Of a stretch of DNA of 34,201 nt, positions 1 to 10,757 are shown one piece after another; the stretch's first letter is position 1; each line of letters begins with the position of its first letter. Location: positions 1-34,201 of the forward strand of contig LLCB01000457.1 of assembly GCA_001414345.1 (NCBI GenBank), written 5' to 3'. Below the pieces are notes generated by a model. The model saw only the letters and a program-made list of their open reading frames with translations, did not search any database and was not told the DNA's origin. The translations under genes and the position numbers were made by a program. The stretch comes from Hymenoscyphus infarciens. Taxonomy: Eukaryota > Ascomycota > Leotiomycetes > Helotiales > Helotiaceae.

Positions 1-300
1 AAGGGGGTCCGAAGACGCCAGAGGGGGGGGATCCGAAGATGCCAGATGGGGGTCAGATGCTAGAAGGAGGGGATCCAAAGCCAGAGGGGGGTCTTAAGCT
101 AGGTGTCGATTCAGGGGTCGCTAGCGAGGGGTCTATAAGCCGTTTAAAGGGGTTCGGTGCTATAAAGAGGACCGAAGCCGTAGGGTCGTAGAGTATATAC
201 GTAGTTATCTAGGAGCTGTTCGAAAAGGGAGTCCTAGAGCGTATACGTAGGTATCTAGGAGCCGTTTAAAAAAAGGGGGTCGTAGAGTTAGTGGTAGGGA
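1..300. repeat. G-rich degenerate tandem repeats
   Basis: The first 80 bases repeat a unit built on GGGG(G)-TCCGAAGA-GCCAGA about three times with small changes. At 185-230 and 231-276 there is a clearer 46 bp tandem pair sharing the core GTATCTAGGAGC, and a third partial start follows near 278. No reading frame or host motif is evident. The G-richness contrasts with the AT-rich retroelement that follows, so this may be a different repeat cut off by the window edge. Confidence 0.6.
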
Positions 301-660
301 GGCCGGAATAGAAGTAAGGTTAAGAAGCCTAATAAGAAAAGTGACCTTTAGTTTAATATAATAATAAGGCAGGAGTAGAGTAGAGAAGTAGTCTATTCGT
401 GGTTATTAACGCGAAAACTAAAGGTAAAGAGCAAAGACAGCTCTAAACGATGCTAATATACGAAACCGAACAACGACATACGTCGGCTAATACAAAAGCC
501 CGAACCCTACGAAGTACGTCCGAAAGCCTGGACGTACGTAACCTTCCTAAAACAGACAATGTAAGATAACAACTACCGAAACCTTGTATATACGGCATAT
601 GCTATGTAATCTCGGCTATATAGGACGGCATGCCGTTACAAATTAGAAGTAAAGCTATAT
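301..660. other. Unassigned stretch upstream of gypsy relic
   Basis: This stretch has moderate AT content and is only weakly RIP-like; several CpG and CpA sites survive around 420-640. A Ty3/gypsy element should have its gag gene and 5' LTR upstream of its protease, but I find no zinc knuckle and no copy of the 191 bp LTR here. It may be diverged gag sequence or unrelated DNA joined to a truncated element. Confidence 0.35.
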
Positions 661-689
661 ACTATCTCTTTTTAAATTATATCTTAGAT

Positions 690-3600
690 AGCTATAAATT
701 CTTTAATATACTATTTATCTTCTTAGACTTAGGTTTATATAATATTATTCTTAGTTAAAGGTTCTTTAAGTACTTTTATATTAATATTAATATAACTTAT
801 TAAAAACTACTCTAGCCTAATAACCTTAAGCCTTACTTCTCTACTTAATAGCTAACTTCTCTCTCTTAAGACGTTATATAACTAAAAGACTTTATACTCT
901 CTTACTAAGATAAAGCTAATACTCGTAACCGAGCTATAGAAATAGATAAATAGCGCTAATAAAGCAGAAGGCTCTTAGAGTCTATAGATTACCTTAAAAT
1001 TAATACTATAACCCTAGCTAGTTATATCTTAACTATATATAGTAAAGGAGGCTATAAGTTCTTAATATAAGTAAAATACTAGGTTATAAAGAAAGAACTT
1101 AAAAGTATTATAAAGAAGGTACTTATCCTAGTATATCGTTAGAAACCCTTTATCTTAAAGAAGTTAAACTCTATTATTAACATTTTAGCTATTTTAGCTA
1201 TAGAAATATATTATTACTTACTCTAAGAAGATAGTAAGATGTTTACTATAAGTATATATAAAATTAATACTATTATAGCTAATTAAGAACTAGATATAGC
1301 CTCTAATATTACTCTTCTTAATAAGTATTAGAACTTTAAAGAGGTATTTTCTAAGGCTACCTTAGATACTCTCTTACCTTACTAATACTATAACTATAAG
1401 ATTAATCTTAAAGGTCTAAATACTCTTAAATATTCCCCTCTATATAAGATATCTATAGAAGAGTTATTAGCTATAAAGGAATATATCTTAGAGAATCTCT
1501 ATAAAGGGTTTATTAAATATAGCTAGTCTTCTTTTACTACTTCTATTCTATTTATAAAGAAAGTAGATAGAAGGCTATATTTCTATATTAACTTCTAAAA
1601 ACTTAATAATCTTATTTAAAAAGACTACTATCTATTACCTCTAATTAATAAAACGCTTATACGTATTAGTTAAGCTTATATTTTTACTAAGCTAGATATC
1701 TAATAAGCCTTCTACTATATATAAATAGATTTAGACGCTAAGGAATTAACTACTTTTTATACCTACTATAGAACGTATAAGTATAAGGTCTTACTATTTA
1801 GTCTAATAAATAGCCTATTTACCTATTAGTACTATATAAATAACATCCTATTCAACTATCTAGACAACTTCTACTCTACCTACTTAGATAATATCCTTAT
1901 CTACTTATTAAACGTCTTTAAATATAAAGAGTATATATAAAAAGTCCTTTAACATTTTAAGAATACTAGGTTATAAGTTAATATTAAGAAGTATAAGTTT
2001 AATATTAAAAAGATAAAATACCTTAGGTTTATTATTAGTACTAATAGTATTAAAGTAGATCTTAAAAAGGTCTTAGTAGTATAGAAATAGTAAGCTCTAA
2101 AAATAGTAAAAGGCGTTTAGAGCTTTCTTAATTTCTATAACTTCTATTAAAGGTTTATCTAGAACTATAGTATAATTATAAAGCCCTTAGTATACCTAAT
2201 ATAGAATAATATACCTTTTAATTTTAATAAAAAGTACTAGAAAGTGTTTAAAGACCTAAAAGTAGTACTTACCTCTATACTAATCCTCTACTACTACTCT
2301 CCTAACCTCTCTACTATAATTAAGATAGACACTTTAGATAGAATTATTACTAGAGTATTATAATAATAATAAGCTAATAGAGAATAGTACCTTATAGCCT
2401 ACTTTAGTAAGACTATGTCTCTAGTTAAGTATAACTATGAAATATATAATAAAGAGCTACTTATTATTATATACTTACTTATAAAATAGAGACTAGAACT
2501 ATAAAGTACTTATTTAAAGATCTATATTTATACTAATTATAAGATACTTAAGTACTTTATAACTACTAAGTAACTTACTACTTATTAAGCGAGGTAGGCT
2601 AAAGCCTTAGCTAAGTACTATTTTATTATTATATTCTGTTTAAGGTATAAGAATAGTAAGATAAATACTTTAACTTATAAAGTAAATAAGATACACTTAT
2701 AGAAAGAACTTAAAAAGTAGTACTAGACTTATATACTTCTAACAAAGGAATAAGTTAATATAAAAGCGCTTAAAAACCTAGAAGTTAAAATAAGCTCGAT
2801 TATACTAGCTCTAGTTAATAATAACTACTTCTAAGAATTATTTATACTTTTAAAACGAATCTACTAAGTAAATAAGAATACTATAATACTTTAAGTTATA
2901 TAAGTATAAGCTAAAACTAATACTAATTCCCTATATACCTTAGAGGAAGGCCTTTTACTTTACTAAAACTACTTAGTAGTACTAGACGTAGATATACTAA
3001 GAATAGACCTAATTTATAAGGCTTATAATTAGATACTTTTAGCTTATCTAGGGTAAGATAAGACCTACTAGATTCTATATTTAAGATATATCTAGTAAAA
3101 TATAAAAGCTAATATTATAAGATATATATAAAACTGTTATAAATATAGAAGAGTAAACGTTTCTTAAGATAAAATACCTAGCTATCTATACCTACTCCTA
3201 GTACTACTACGTATATAGTAATATATAGCTATAGATTTTAAGTCTTTTCTAGTTAATAAGCATAGTTATAATAACGTGTTTATAGTAATAGACCGTTTAT
3301 CTAAATAGTCTATTTTAATACTTTACTATAAGAATATTACTTCTAAATAGATAGTAAGATTATATATTAAACATGTTCTATAATATTATAGGATTCTAGA
3401 AAGTATAATATTAGATAGAGGCTCTTACTTTATTACTATATTTTAGAGAGAGTTTACTTAAATCCTAGGTATTTAGCTTCGACTCTTAACTATAAACCAC
3501 GCTTAGATAGATAGCTAGACCGAGATTATAAATTAATACCTTAATTAGTACTTATAGCTATATATTAATTATTATTATACTAATTAGTCTAAGATCCTTC

Positions 3601-4220
3601 TAATAATAGACTATATATAGTTAGTACTACCTTATAATACTATTAGAATGTCGCCTTTTAAGTTATAGAAGAGATATATACTAAGAACCTTATTTAACTA
3701 ATAAATACTAGAACTAGCTAATATAAAAGAACGGCTATTATAAGAAGAGGCTATAGTAGTTATAAAGATAATCTAGAAGGTCTTAGACGTTAGCTAAGTA
3801 AATATATTAAAAGCTTAATAGAAGAAGGAATAAGATATAAATAAATATAAATAAGATGTTAATTTTAGAGTAGGAGATATAGTCTTTATTATAATAAAGG
3901 ACTAAGTAACTTAATAACTAAGCTAAAAGCTAGACTACTAGATAGCTAGCCCTTTTAAGATCCTTAAAGAAGTAGGTTCTACTTTCTAATTATAACTACT
4001 AGCTTCTATTAAAGTTTACTCTATCTTTATTTTTAAGAAGTTATATAAAGCTATAGACGATCTCTTACTAGGATAAGTAGTTATACTACTCTTACTAATT
4101 ATTATAAACAAAGAAGAGGAATAGGAGGTCGAAGAAATACTAGCTAGTAAGAAGAGATAGTAGTCTCTCTATTACTAAATTAAGTAGAAAGGCTATAATA
4201 AAGACCTTAATTAGTATCTA
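690..4220 (+). pseudogene. Gypsy pol relic (PR-RT-RH-IN-chromodomain)
   Basis: The frame is read through stops. About 690-790 resembles the end of a retroviral-type aspartic protease (LFIFLDLGLYNIIL). RT covers about 1440-2090, with FTKLDI at 1681 and the catalytic box at 1881-1907 reading YLDNILIYS, where the second catalytic Asp is Asn, as RIP on the opposite strand would give. RNase H is about 2310-2690 (YNYEIYNKELL near 2430). Integrase is about 3090-3700, with IAIDF near 3230, VIDRLSK near 3286 and ILDRGSYF near 3410. A GPY-like tail lies at 3870-4050 (PFKILKEVG). The chromodomain is at about 4108-4215 (EVEEILASKKR, then KGYNKDL). It is non-functional because of dozens of stops. Confidence 0.85.
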
Positions 4221-4415
4221 GCTTAATAACTAATATATATACTATAACTAGTAGAGAGGTTCTATTTAGAGAAGCTAAAAATGTCTAGTCTCTTAGAAGC
4301 TCTTCTACTATAGAAAGTAGTATATAAGGCTAGAAGAGAGGATTATAGTAAGCTATAGCTTAATACTCCTATATTAAAAGAGAATAAAGCTACTTAGTTA
4401 TAGAGGGCCCTTTTT

Positions 4416-4428
4416 AAAGAGGGGGTAG
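4416..4428 (+). other. Polypurine tract of gypsy element
   Basis: A purine run, AAAGAGGGGGTAG, directly abuts the 3' LTR. This is where plus-strand priming occurs in LTR retroelements. It is preserved despite RIP around it because it contains no CpA on either strand. Confidence 0.7.
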
Positions 4429-4619
4429 TATAATAGTCCTAGTTATATACGTTATTTACGTAACTAGGTTAGCCCGAGGCTTTGCCGAGGCTTCGCTTAA
4501 TATATATAAATAAAGCTAGAGTGTCTATACTCTTTGCTTTTCTCTTTAGTTTAGTTTTCCTTAATATTAGATACTATTCTATAAGTACTCTCTTTATATA
4601 TTTATAGAGAGCTGTTATA
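4429..4619 (+). repeat. Gypsy 3' LTR, 191 bp
   Basis: It starts TATAATAG right after the polypurine tract and ends CTGTTATA. Allowing one RIP transition at each end, these are the inverted TGTAA/TTACA termini of an LTR. A TATA-like run (TAATATATATAAATAAAG) lies near 4498-4516, where an LTR promoter is expected. The matching 5' LTR is not in the window, so the target duplication cannot be checked. Confidence 0.75.
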
Positions 4620-5480
4620 ATTATTAAAGTGATTAAGTATAGCTTAAAAATATATAATATAGCTTAGAATTAATTAGATTAAACTTTATATAAAGTACTA
4701 ATACTTTTAAGCTAGTTTAATTACTTAAATTAAGCTAGTTATAAAGTACTTACTAAAATACTTTATCTACTAGTAGAATCTCTTTTTAAAAGCTTATAAT
4801 TTAAATACTACTAGCTTTAATAAGTTATACTAACTTTAATTAGTATTTTAATAACCTTTATATTATAACTTTTAATACTAATAAGAAGTAGCTCTTAGAA
4901 TAGTAGAAGTTAAATACTTTTTAATATTTAACTACTATACTTTATACAATTTAATTTATTAGCTATTCTAAGTACTTAAGTTAATATTAAGAAGCTCTTT
5001 TTAAAAGATTAAGATATAATTAGTATATAGTATATAATAATAGATAGATCTACTATATATAGTATAAGACTTTGAAAGAGTTACTATAATTAAGAGAATA
5101 AAAAGAGTAAGAAAAAAGAGAGTACTTAGAAAGTGAGTTTATAAGCTAAGCTTAGTATAAGTAATACTTTAGAAATAGTTTTATTTAATAACTAATTTAT
5201 TTACGTTTTTAGTCTAGAAACGCTCTAGTATAGCTTAATTAAGATAACAAAAGCGACTAAAGCGAATAATTTCAAGAGATTTTTATATATATTTAGATAA
5301 GTAGGAAACTATATTAAAAGAGTAGAGAATATAGAATATTTATAGATAAACAACTACTACTTACTTCTTAAACACTCTTTATTTTTAAATAATTTAAAAG
5401 GTACTTTATCTATAGAAAATTGTAAATATTCTACGTAATATATTCCTAGCTTTTATTCGTTATATAGACCTAACCAGCTA
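4620..5480. other. AT-rich RIPped filler, no gene
   Basis: This sequence is rich in TA, TAG and TAA with almost no CpA. No domain or LTR was recognised. Short inverted motifs such as AAGCTAGTTTAATTA and AATTAAGCTAGTT near 4710-4740 suggest a decayed repeat. Composition changes sharply to normal near 5470-5490, about 45 bases beyond the OPT stop codon. Confidence 0.6.
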
Positions 5481-5528
5481 ATACCTCCATACCATAAACG
5501 ACCACCCCCACCCCTCTCAATCAACAAC

Positions 5529-8500
5529 CTAAGACCAAGTAGCAGGCCCAAAAGTCCCATTAGTCATCGAAATCCTAGGAAGCGCATTCCAATCCGCATT
5601 CTGCATAAACCCCCCATCAAACCCACCCCACCACTTGGGCGCCGTAACCTTATCCGGCAACTGCAACACAAAAAAGATGAACAGAATACAAATAATCGTC
5701 CCGCTATCAAGCGCAGCACTAGTAATGTAATTGTATTCCGTCCACCAACCTGGATGTCTTCCTTTGATAACCTTGTTAAACATGGTACCCACGAATCCCC
5801 ATGTCGCGTAGGTCATGATCGTGGCCGGAGGGATGTACGCGGTTCCTCCGAAGATAATTGGTGTGGAGACGTAACGGAGATTCGAACGAGGGAACTTCTT
5901 AGCGAGAAGCCAGATTGCGATGGGGGCGATGAGACCAATGATGAAGAAGTACATCATGGGGTGGTAAATTCCATTTGTTCCGAAAATTCGTTCTGGACCG
6001 ATGACTCCCCAGATGATAGAGGCGGTGAAGAAGACGTGTGCTTGGGGGCAGGTATAGTGACTTTCTTGACCGGGCGTACAGACTTCGGGAATGGAGCCTA
6101 GGGCCCAATTCATAACGGCGATTTGGACAAAGCACGACCAAAGAGTGGCAACGAACATTGCCCAGAATGTTACTCGTTGGGGGACTTTCATGTAATGCGC
6201 TAATTTGAGATCTTGGGTGAAGTAGAGACCTTGGTAGCAAGTGATGTAGCCATACATTTTGAACATCATCATGGCGAGAGGTTTTCTAGAGGGGGAGTTA
6301 GTACTTGACTCCAAATATATTTTTGGGACTGGAGCTTATGGGAATGACATACCCAGGTGACATATAACCAATGATGAACTCAGTGATAACTGCAAGGGAA
6401 ATAATTGTTAGCTCTAACTCAAACTTGGGGTATGGGCGCAGGAGCACTCACCATTCAACCCCAACTGCACGTTCGTCGTCGCTTGCACGATTCCAATCGG
6501 AAGATAGAAGAATCCAGAAATTAGAAGAGATATGATGAACGCCCACCAAGTAAGATGCGTATCCCAAGCCAAAGAAGTGGTAAGACCCAAAGCAACCATA
6601 ACCACAAAACTGACAGCATACCTAGAATTATTTTAGCACAAGATCAACGGGAAGATTGGAAATAAAATCTAGGCCGACGACCCCTTGAACAGAATGAGCC
6701 CGAGGGAACTCGCGCTCAAAACCATCACCACATCTTGAAAGTCTGAACTTTTGCATAAAAAGGAAGAAGAAAACTCACCACCACCAAGGAGCCTCCTTAT
6801 ACTTCATAATCAATCTCATATGTATATCCGCCCCCTCACTCCTACTAGCCTTAAACTTATGCCAAATCTCCTGTCCATGATAAAGATACGTATGAATCAC
6901 CACCGCAACAATACTCGCGAACGAAAGTCCATACGCCAACGCAAAAGTAGTCGACAAAAAGAGGGGTGAGTAATTGGCGTATTTCTCTGGATCAAGTGTG
7001 TATTCTGGCGTTAAAATTTTCGAGACATTATATGCTGCTCCTGTGTTATCGAACGATCCACCGGTTGACATGGGGAGGAAGTCTGAGTATCTAGATGAGA
7101 AGGAGAGGTTAGTTTTGTAGTGAGGTGGAGGCGTGGGTTACGTACAGAGAGCCGGAAAAGTGAATTCCCAGCGCTATAAAGATAAAGAATATAACTACCC
7201 CAATCATAGTATTGGCGATAGCATGGAAGGGGTAAACCAATGGCGACAAAAGAAATGCTGACAGCACACTCCAATCAAAGGTGATAGGAATGAGAGACAA
7301 TCCACTCTGACCGCCGAAAATTTGGTTCACAACGACATTATTTGGTGCAGCCCAGCAGGCAAATGTAAAGGTCGCAAGGAAAGGTGCGATCCAAAGTGGA
7401 AACCATTCCCAAACGAATATGGCACCCATGAGGATGAGGAACCACTTGTAACGACCCATTTTCCAACCGCTGAGTTGTAACTTCTCTGGGGTCTTTCTGG
7501 TGTGGATTGTTTCAAACATCGTGGTAGTGATCTTGAATCTTGTTAGCCCCTACTGGCCTTACACGAAAATAGGAGCTTACCAAGTTAGATGGCCAAATCA
7601 TCGCAGCAGGTTCGACCAAGAACTTTCTTGTAAGTCCCGCAAGACCGAGACCAAGCATTTGACAAGTGATGGTCAGAAGTAGTTGATATCCCCAACCAAA
7701 GTGTTGTCCATCTACAAAGTATGGGTAAGCATGAAGACCGCTTCTGGGCTGCCGGAGTAAACATACAATAAACCTGTTGAGCGAGCAACACATCAGTCGA
7801 ATAAGCGAAGGTACCTCCAAATGAAGCATTTGCCATGATCACAATCAAGGTGTGCTCCTTTTGATTGAACGGTCCATTGTTGAGTGTCCAGGTATACCCA
7901 AATGTCTTGAACTTTCTCTTTGGCATCACTGATTGAAAATTAGCGAATTGAAACATGTCTCAAGTGATAGTTGTGGGCTAGCAGATATCCAAGCACGTAC
8001 CATAAGTCCAACCGACACCAAAAGGATAGGAGAGGAGCAAAGTAACAACTGGGGTAAGTGCAATCGACGGGTTTCGCAGCGAAAACAACATGTTGATAGC
8101 AGAGCCACTAGAAATTCAAAACGTTATCTTTTGTTCTTCCAAATATACCCGACAGTATCTGAAGTGAAAAATGGAAGAGAAACGGGTATACTAACATTGT
8201 AGTCCACATCATGCCGATGACCCATGCCTTTCCAAATCTGTCAGTATTTTGCCTTCCTAAAAGTGAGAAGGCGAAGAACATACACGCAAAGTATTGGCCG
8301 GAACATCTTCATCGAAGTTCTTAACAGCAGCTCGAACTTCGGGATATGGCGAATCTTCCTCCAAGAGGTGCACCTCGACAGCTGCTTTCTTCTCAATATC
8401 ATCAACCACAAGTGCTTCATCAACAGCAACGCGATCCTCCTCGGGTAAGTTGAGGTCCCATTTATGCTCGACTTGAAAGTTCTTGAGTTCTGCTTGAATC

Positions 8501-8658
8501 GCAGCTGGATCGGGCCTGTAGGGGGGATCGTGAGCAAATTTGAACTCAAACAACCTCGATATAACTTACCCCTCAAGACTCGAAGCGACGCCTGAATCAG
8601 TTGCAGGTGCTGGCTCGGCCACAGCGTGCTCTTTTCGCTTGAACAAACCGAATGCCAT
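5529..8658 (-). CDS. OPT-family oligopeptide transporter, 11 exons
   Basis: This is a multi-pass membrane transporter of the oligopeptide transporter (OPT/PT) family, which imports small peptides or related metal- or glutathione-type ligands by proton coupling. My model: exons 8658-8570, 8515-8284, 8227-8196, 8107-8001, 7928-7767, 7711-7581, 7531-7146, 7090-6779, 6621-6452, 6389-6353, 6285-5529. They sum to 2415 nt, giving 804 aa plus TAG, with every phase consistent; this is the normal length for fungal OPTs. Family motifs: [74 protein letters not shown] (the KIPPR-type motif), GGFMQNADW. The start MAFGLFKRK is the first Met in good context, although the frame stays open to 8766. Introns 2 and 6 need AAG acceptors. 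No disabling mutation. The substrate is unknown. Confidence 0.93.
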
Positions 8659-9090
8659 GTTGGCGATTTCCAATTCAAATGGAGTGTTCCACAAGAAGTT
8701 GAAGCAAGATAGAGTTGTGGAAGCCGTCGAGGCAAGGTTATACTTTACGTTTATCGTCACACCCAAAGCTCGGGACTTTTTTTAGGAGATAGTGAGGATA
8801 GTGAAAATAAATTGGAGGAAAGATAAGAACTTGATACCCCACTGATGCCCCACCTCAACGACGAAGAACCTTCCAATTCAGATGTTCCAACCAACGGAGA
8901 GGCAAAGAATATATTCCCAATAAGGCATGGATGCTGTTTGGATCGGCGACGGACACATTTTACCTGCCGGATGAAGAGCACAAAAGCAGTTCATGACCCA
9001 GTCCATTTGAATTGAGTTCGTTCATTGGTCGGGTGTTCTGATGGGGTATCCTCGGTTACATGTATTGTTCCACGACTTCCTTAGGCTTTG
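8659..9090 (-). promoter_or_regulatory. OPT upstream region with GATA-type sites
   Basis: This is non-coding sequence upstream of the transporter start. AGATAG at about 8786 and AGATAAG at 8821 fit the HGATAR motif bound by AreA/Nit2-type nitrogen regulators, which control many fungal peptide transporters. Two matches in 430 bases are only weak evidence, so regulation is inferred. No coding potential was noticed. Confidence 0.3.
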
Positions 9091-9204
9091 GCTAAATCCC
9101 CTGACCCTTTTGACTAAATCGCCTGACTCTAACCCGATTAGGCACTCTTATCGGGCTTGTATAACACTAATTCTCTATTCTAAGGGATAGTGACCTTGTT
9201 TTCG

Positions 9205-9290
9205 AGGTTAGGGTTAGTGGCTAGAGGTTAGGGTTAGTTAGGGTTAGGGATCGGGTATGGGTTAGGGCTAGGGATTAGGGTTAGTGATAT
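9205..9290 (+). repeat. Interstitial telomere-like repeats
   Basis: There are six exact TTAGGG hexamers plus degenerate relatives (CTAGGG, TATGGG) in about 85 bases, all in one orientation, inside the inverted-repeat element. TTAGGG is the telomere repeat of most filamentous ascomycetes. The array is imperfect, so it is not an active telomere. Confidence 0.85.
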
Positions 9291-9310
9291 ATGATTCTGC
9301 ACTTTACTTA

Positions 9311-9394
9311 GTCCCAGGCGTAACAGTCCATAACGGGGCCTCCTAAATAAACCCTGCTTTGCTGGGTCCCGCTATGGACTGATTCGCCTGGGAC
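9311..9394. repeat. 84 bp hairpin inside the MITE
   Basis: GTCCCAGGCG at 9311-9320 pairs with CGCCTGGGAC at 9385-9394. Further in, GTCCATAACGGG pairs with CCCGCTATGGAC with one mismatch, so the segment could fold into a long hairpin. It may be a second small inverted-repeat element nested in the first, or part of the original element's core. Confidence 0.7.
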
Positions 9395-9619
9395 GAAGTA
9401 GTACTTCGGGACCGGAAAACGTCCTAATTTGGTTAGATCAGGCGATTTAGTCAAAAGGGTCAGGGGATTTAGCAAAACTCCTTCCTTATCTTTAAATTCC
9501 CTGGGTTACATTAAACTCTATCAATTGGTGTTTGGGCTGATGAACCTCGCGTGGATGTCGCCGGGAATCTATTCCAGCCGCTCTTGGTTGTCATGCGATC
9601 AACCCAGTTGGACACACGA

Positions 9620-9949
9620 TCAGGTCTCGCCCCCTCTTTCCAAAAAGAGCTTGATGCCAATCTCGCCAATGAAGCTTGCCCCGAAGGACTCCCCCCCGCA
9701 TCTATAACAACAAGCCCAAAAGCTTGACTGCACTACACGAGCTAAGCTTCCAACATCCGCGGCCCAGATAGCCCACAGAAAAACTTCTAGCGTAATCAAT
9801 AATGTAACCTTCCATGCAGTGCCAAACGTGATCCCACTTACGGCCGCGAGGGCAGCTGTAAGGATCAGTTTTCTGGGACGATCGAAAGAAAAAGTTGTAT
9901 GGCAATGCGATAAGAAATCTGGGTATCGTGATTGAATATAAGTAAGATT
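9620..9949 (-). pseudogene. Possible membrane-protein exon relic
   Basis: This minus-strand frame is open for 109 codons and contains hydrophobic stretches (LILTAALAAVSGITFG, then VTLLITLEVFLWAIW) followed by a basic and Gly/Phe segment ending at TGA. It has no Met, so if real it must be an internal or terminal exon. Base composition is normal and not RIPped. I do not recognise the family; a MARVEL-like small membrane protein is one thought, without firm motif support. It may be chance. Confidence 0.2.
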
Positions 9950-10180
9950 TTACGAGAATGGTTGCCGGATACGAAGGCAGATAAGGAGAGAGCAGAACAA
10001 TCTAGCCTGCTCATCTAGAAGAGGAAAGGGACGAAGACATGGGGGTTGAGCAAGACCCTCACCAAGCCGACATACCTAAATATGACAACTGGTTCTGGCC
10101 AATCCAGAGTCTCACCATGTGCTACGAGTGGTACAGACAGCGGATCAGGAAGCCAATACAATCTTGGTAGCGCGGGGAGG

Positions 10181-10273
10181 TACTATCCCCCTCTAATTAC
10201 ATTGTATTCGTACGGTCGTTTTAGTATGGCAAATGTCAGTGCACCGTACAATGTAATTAGGGGGGGGATAGTA
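10181..10273. mobile_element. 93 bp hairpin MITE
   Basis: TACTATCCCCCTCTAATTAC at 10181 is mirrored by a reverse-complement arm ending TAGTA at 10273, with arms of about 30 bases (one short mismatch in the C run) around a short loop. If the outer TA pairs are the duplicated target, the element is 89 bp with termini CTATCCCCC. It is non-coding and small enough to be a non-autonomous Tc1/mariner-like derivative. Confidence 0.75.
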
Positions 10274-10757
10274 CAGAGGGCTGGGGTTGTGCACCGTTAC
10301 CCAAGTATTTGGGAAACGAGTATGCCAAGTGACTGAAATAAGAAATACGTGGAACGATTTTAACCGTTGCACCTAGAAACGGACTCTTAGCTTCCTAAAA
10401 CAGTGTTCTAGAATAATAAATGAAAGATGTCGTACTTCTGTGATATTTCCTACTTCAAATACAAACCGGTAGCGTTTGTCGAACATAATAGTAAGACCAT
10501 GGTTGGATTGAGCTGACTTGTAATCAAGAGCGCCACCTCCAGCAGTAGAAGTCGCAGCTAGCCAGCCAGACCGCCATTATGAAGCAGTTGGCTGAAAATT
10601 ATCGCAATATTGAAATTGGTCACCAAATATACTCGAGGGGAACAGTGGAAGCAACATGTGCAGGTACTTATCATAGCAAGAGAAAGAATTAGATCAACAT
10701 TCGATTGTAGAATGCTGCATATGTAGAAGATCTGGACCCCAACCCTTTAAATTATCC
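10274..10757. other. Intergenic, 3' flank of MEMO gene
   Basis: Normal composition with no coding frame, repeat or RNA gene that I can support. It contains the presumed 3' untranslated region and poly(A) region of the minus-strand MEMO-family gene. Confidence 0.5.

Larger units (their letters stand above)
660..4619 (+). mobile_element. RIP-degraded, 5'-incomplete Ty3/gypsy chromovirus
   Basis: The domain order is protease tail, reverse transcriptase, RNase H, integrase, chromodomain, polypurine tract and 3' LTR. RT before integrase is the Ty3/gypsy order, and the C-terminal chromodomain marks the chromovirus branch. All stops in the pol frame are TAA or TAG, mostly at expected Gln/Trp/Arg positions, and TpA is hugely enriched, as RIP produces. 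No 5' LTR or gag is recognisable, so the left boundary is approximate. The element cannot make protein in this state. Confidence 0.85.
9091..9473. mobile_element. MITE-like element with telomeric repeats
   Basis: The terminal inverted repeats are about 40 bp. The left arm begins GCTAAATCCCCTGACCCTTT at 9091; the right arm ends with the reverse complement at 9473, identical over about 35 bases. If the TA at 9093-9094 and at 9470-9471 are the target duplication, the element is 9095-9469 with TA duplication, as in Tc1/mariner-derived MITEs. Each arm contains the related motifs CTAAATCCCCTGA and CTAAATCGCCTGA. It has no reading frame. It lies in the non-RIPped gap between the OPT and MEMO genes. 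Confidence 0.8.

Noticed and set aside
5754..6101. Plus-strand frames opposite the transporter
   Set aside because: Shadow frames of the OPT coding exons, with no independent support.
10046..10336. 96-codon plus-strand frame
   Set aside because: It spans the hairpin MITE, whose arms supply much of the frame; not a gene.
10510..10560. tRNA-like anticodon arm (GACTTGTAATCAAGAG)
   Set aside because: No matching acceptor stem, D arm or GTTCRANNC T-loop lies at the right distances.
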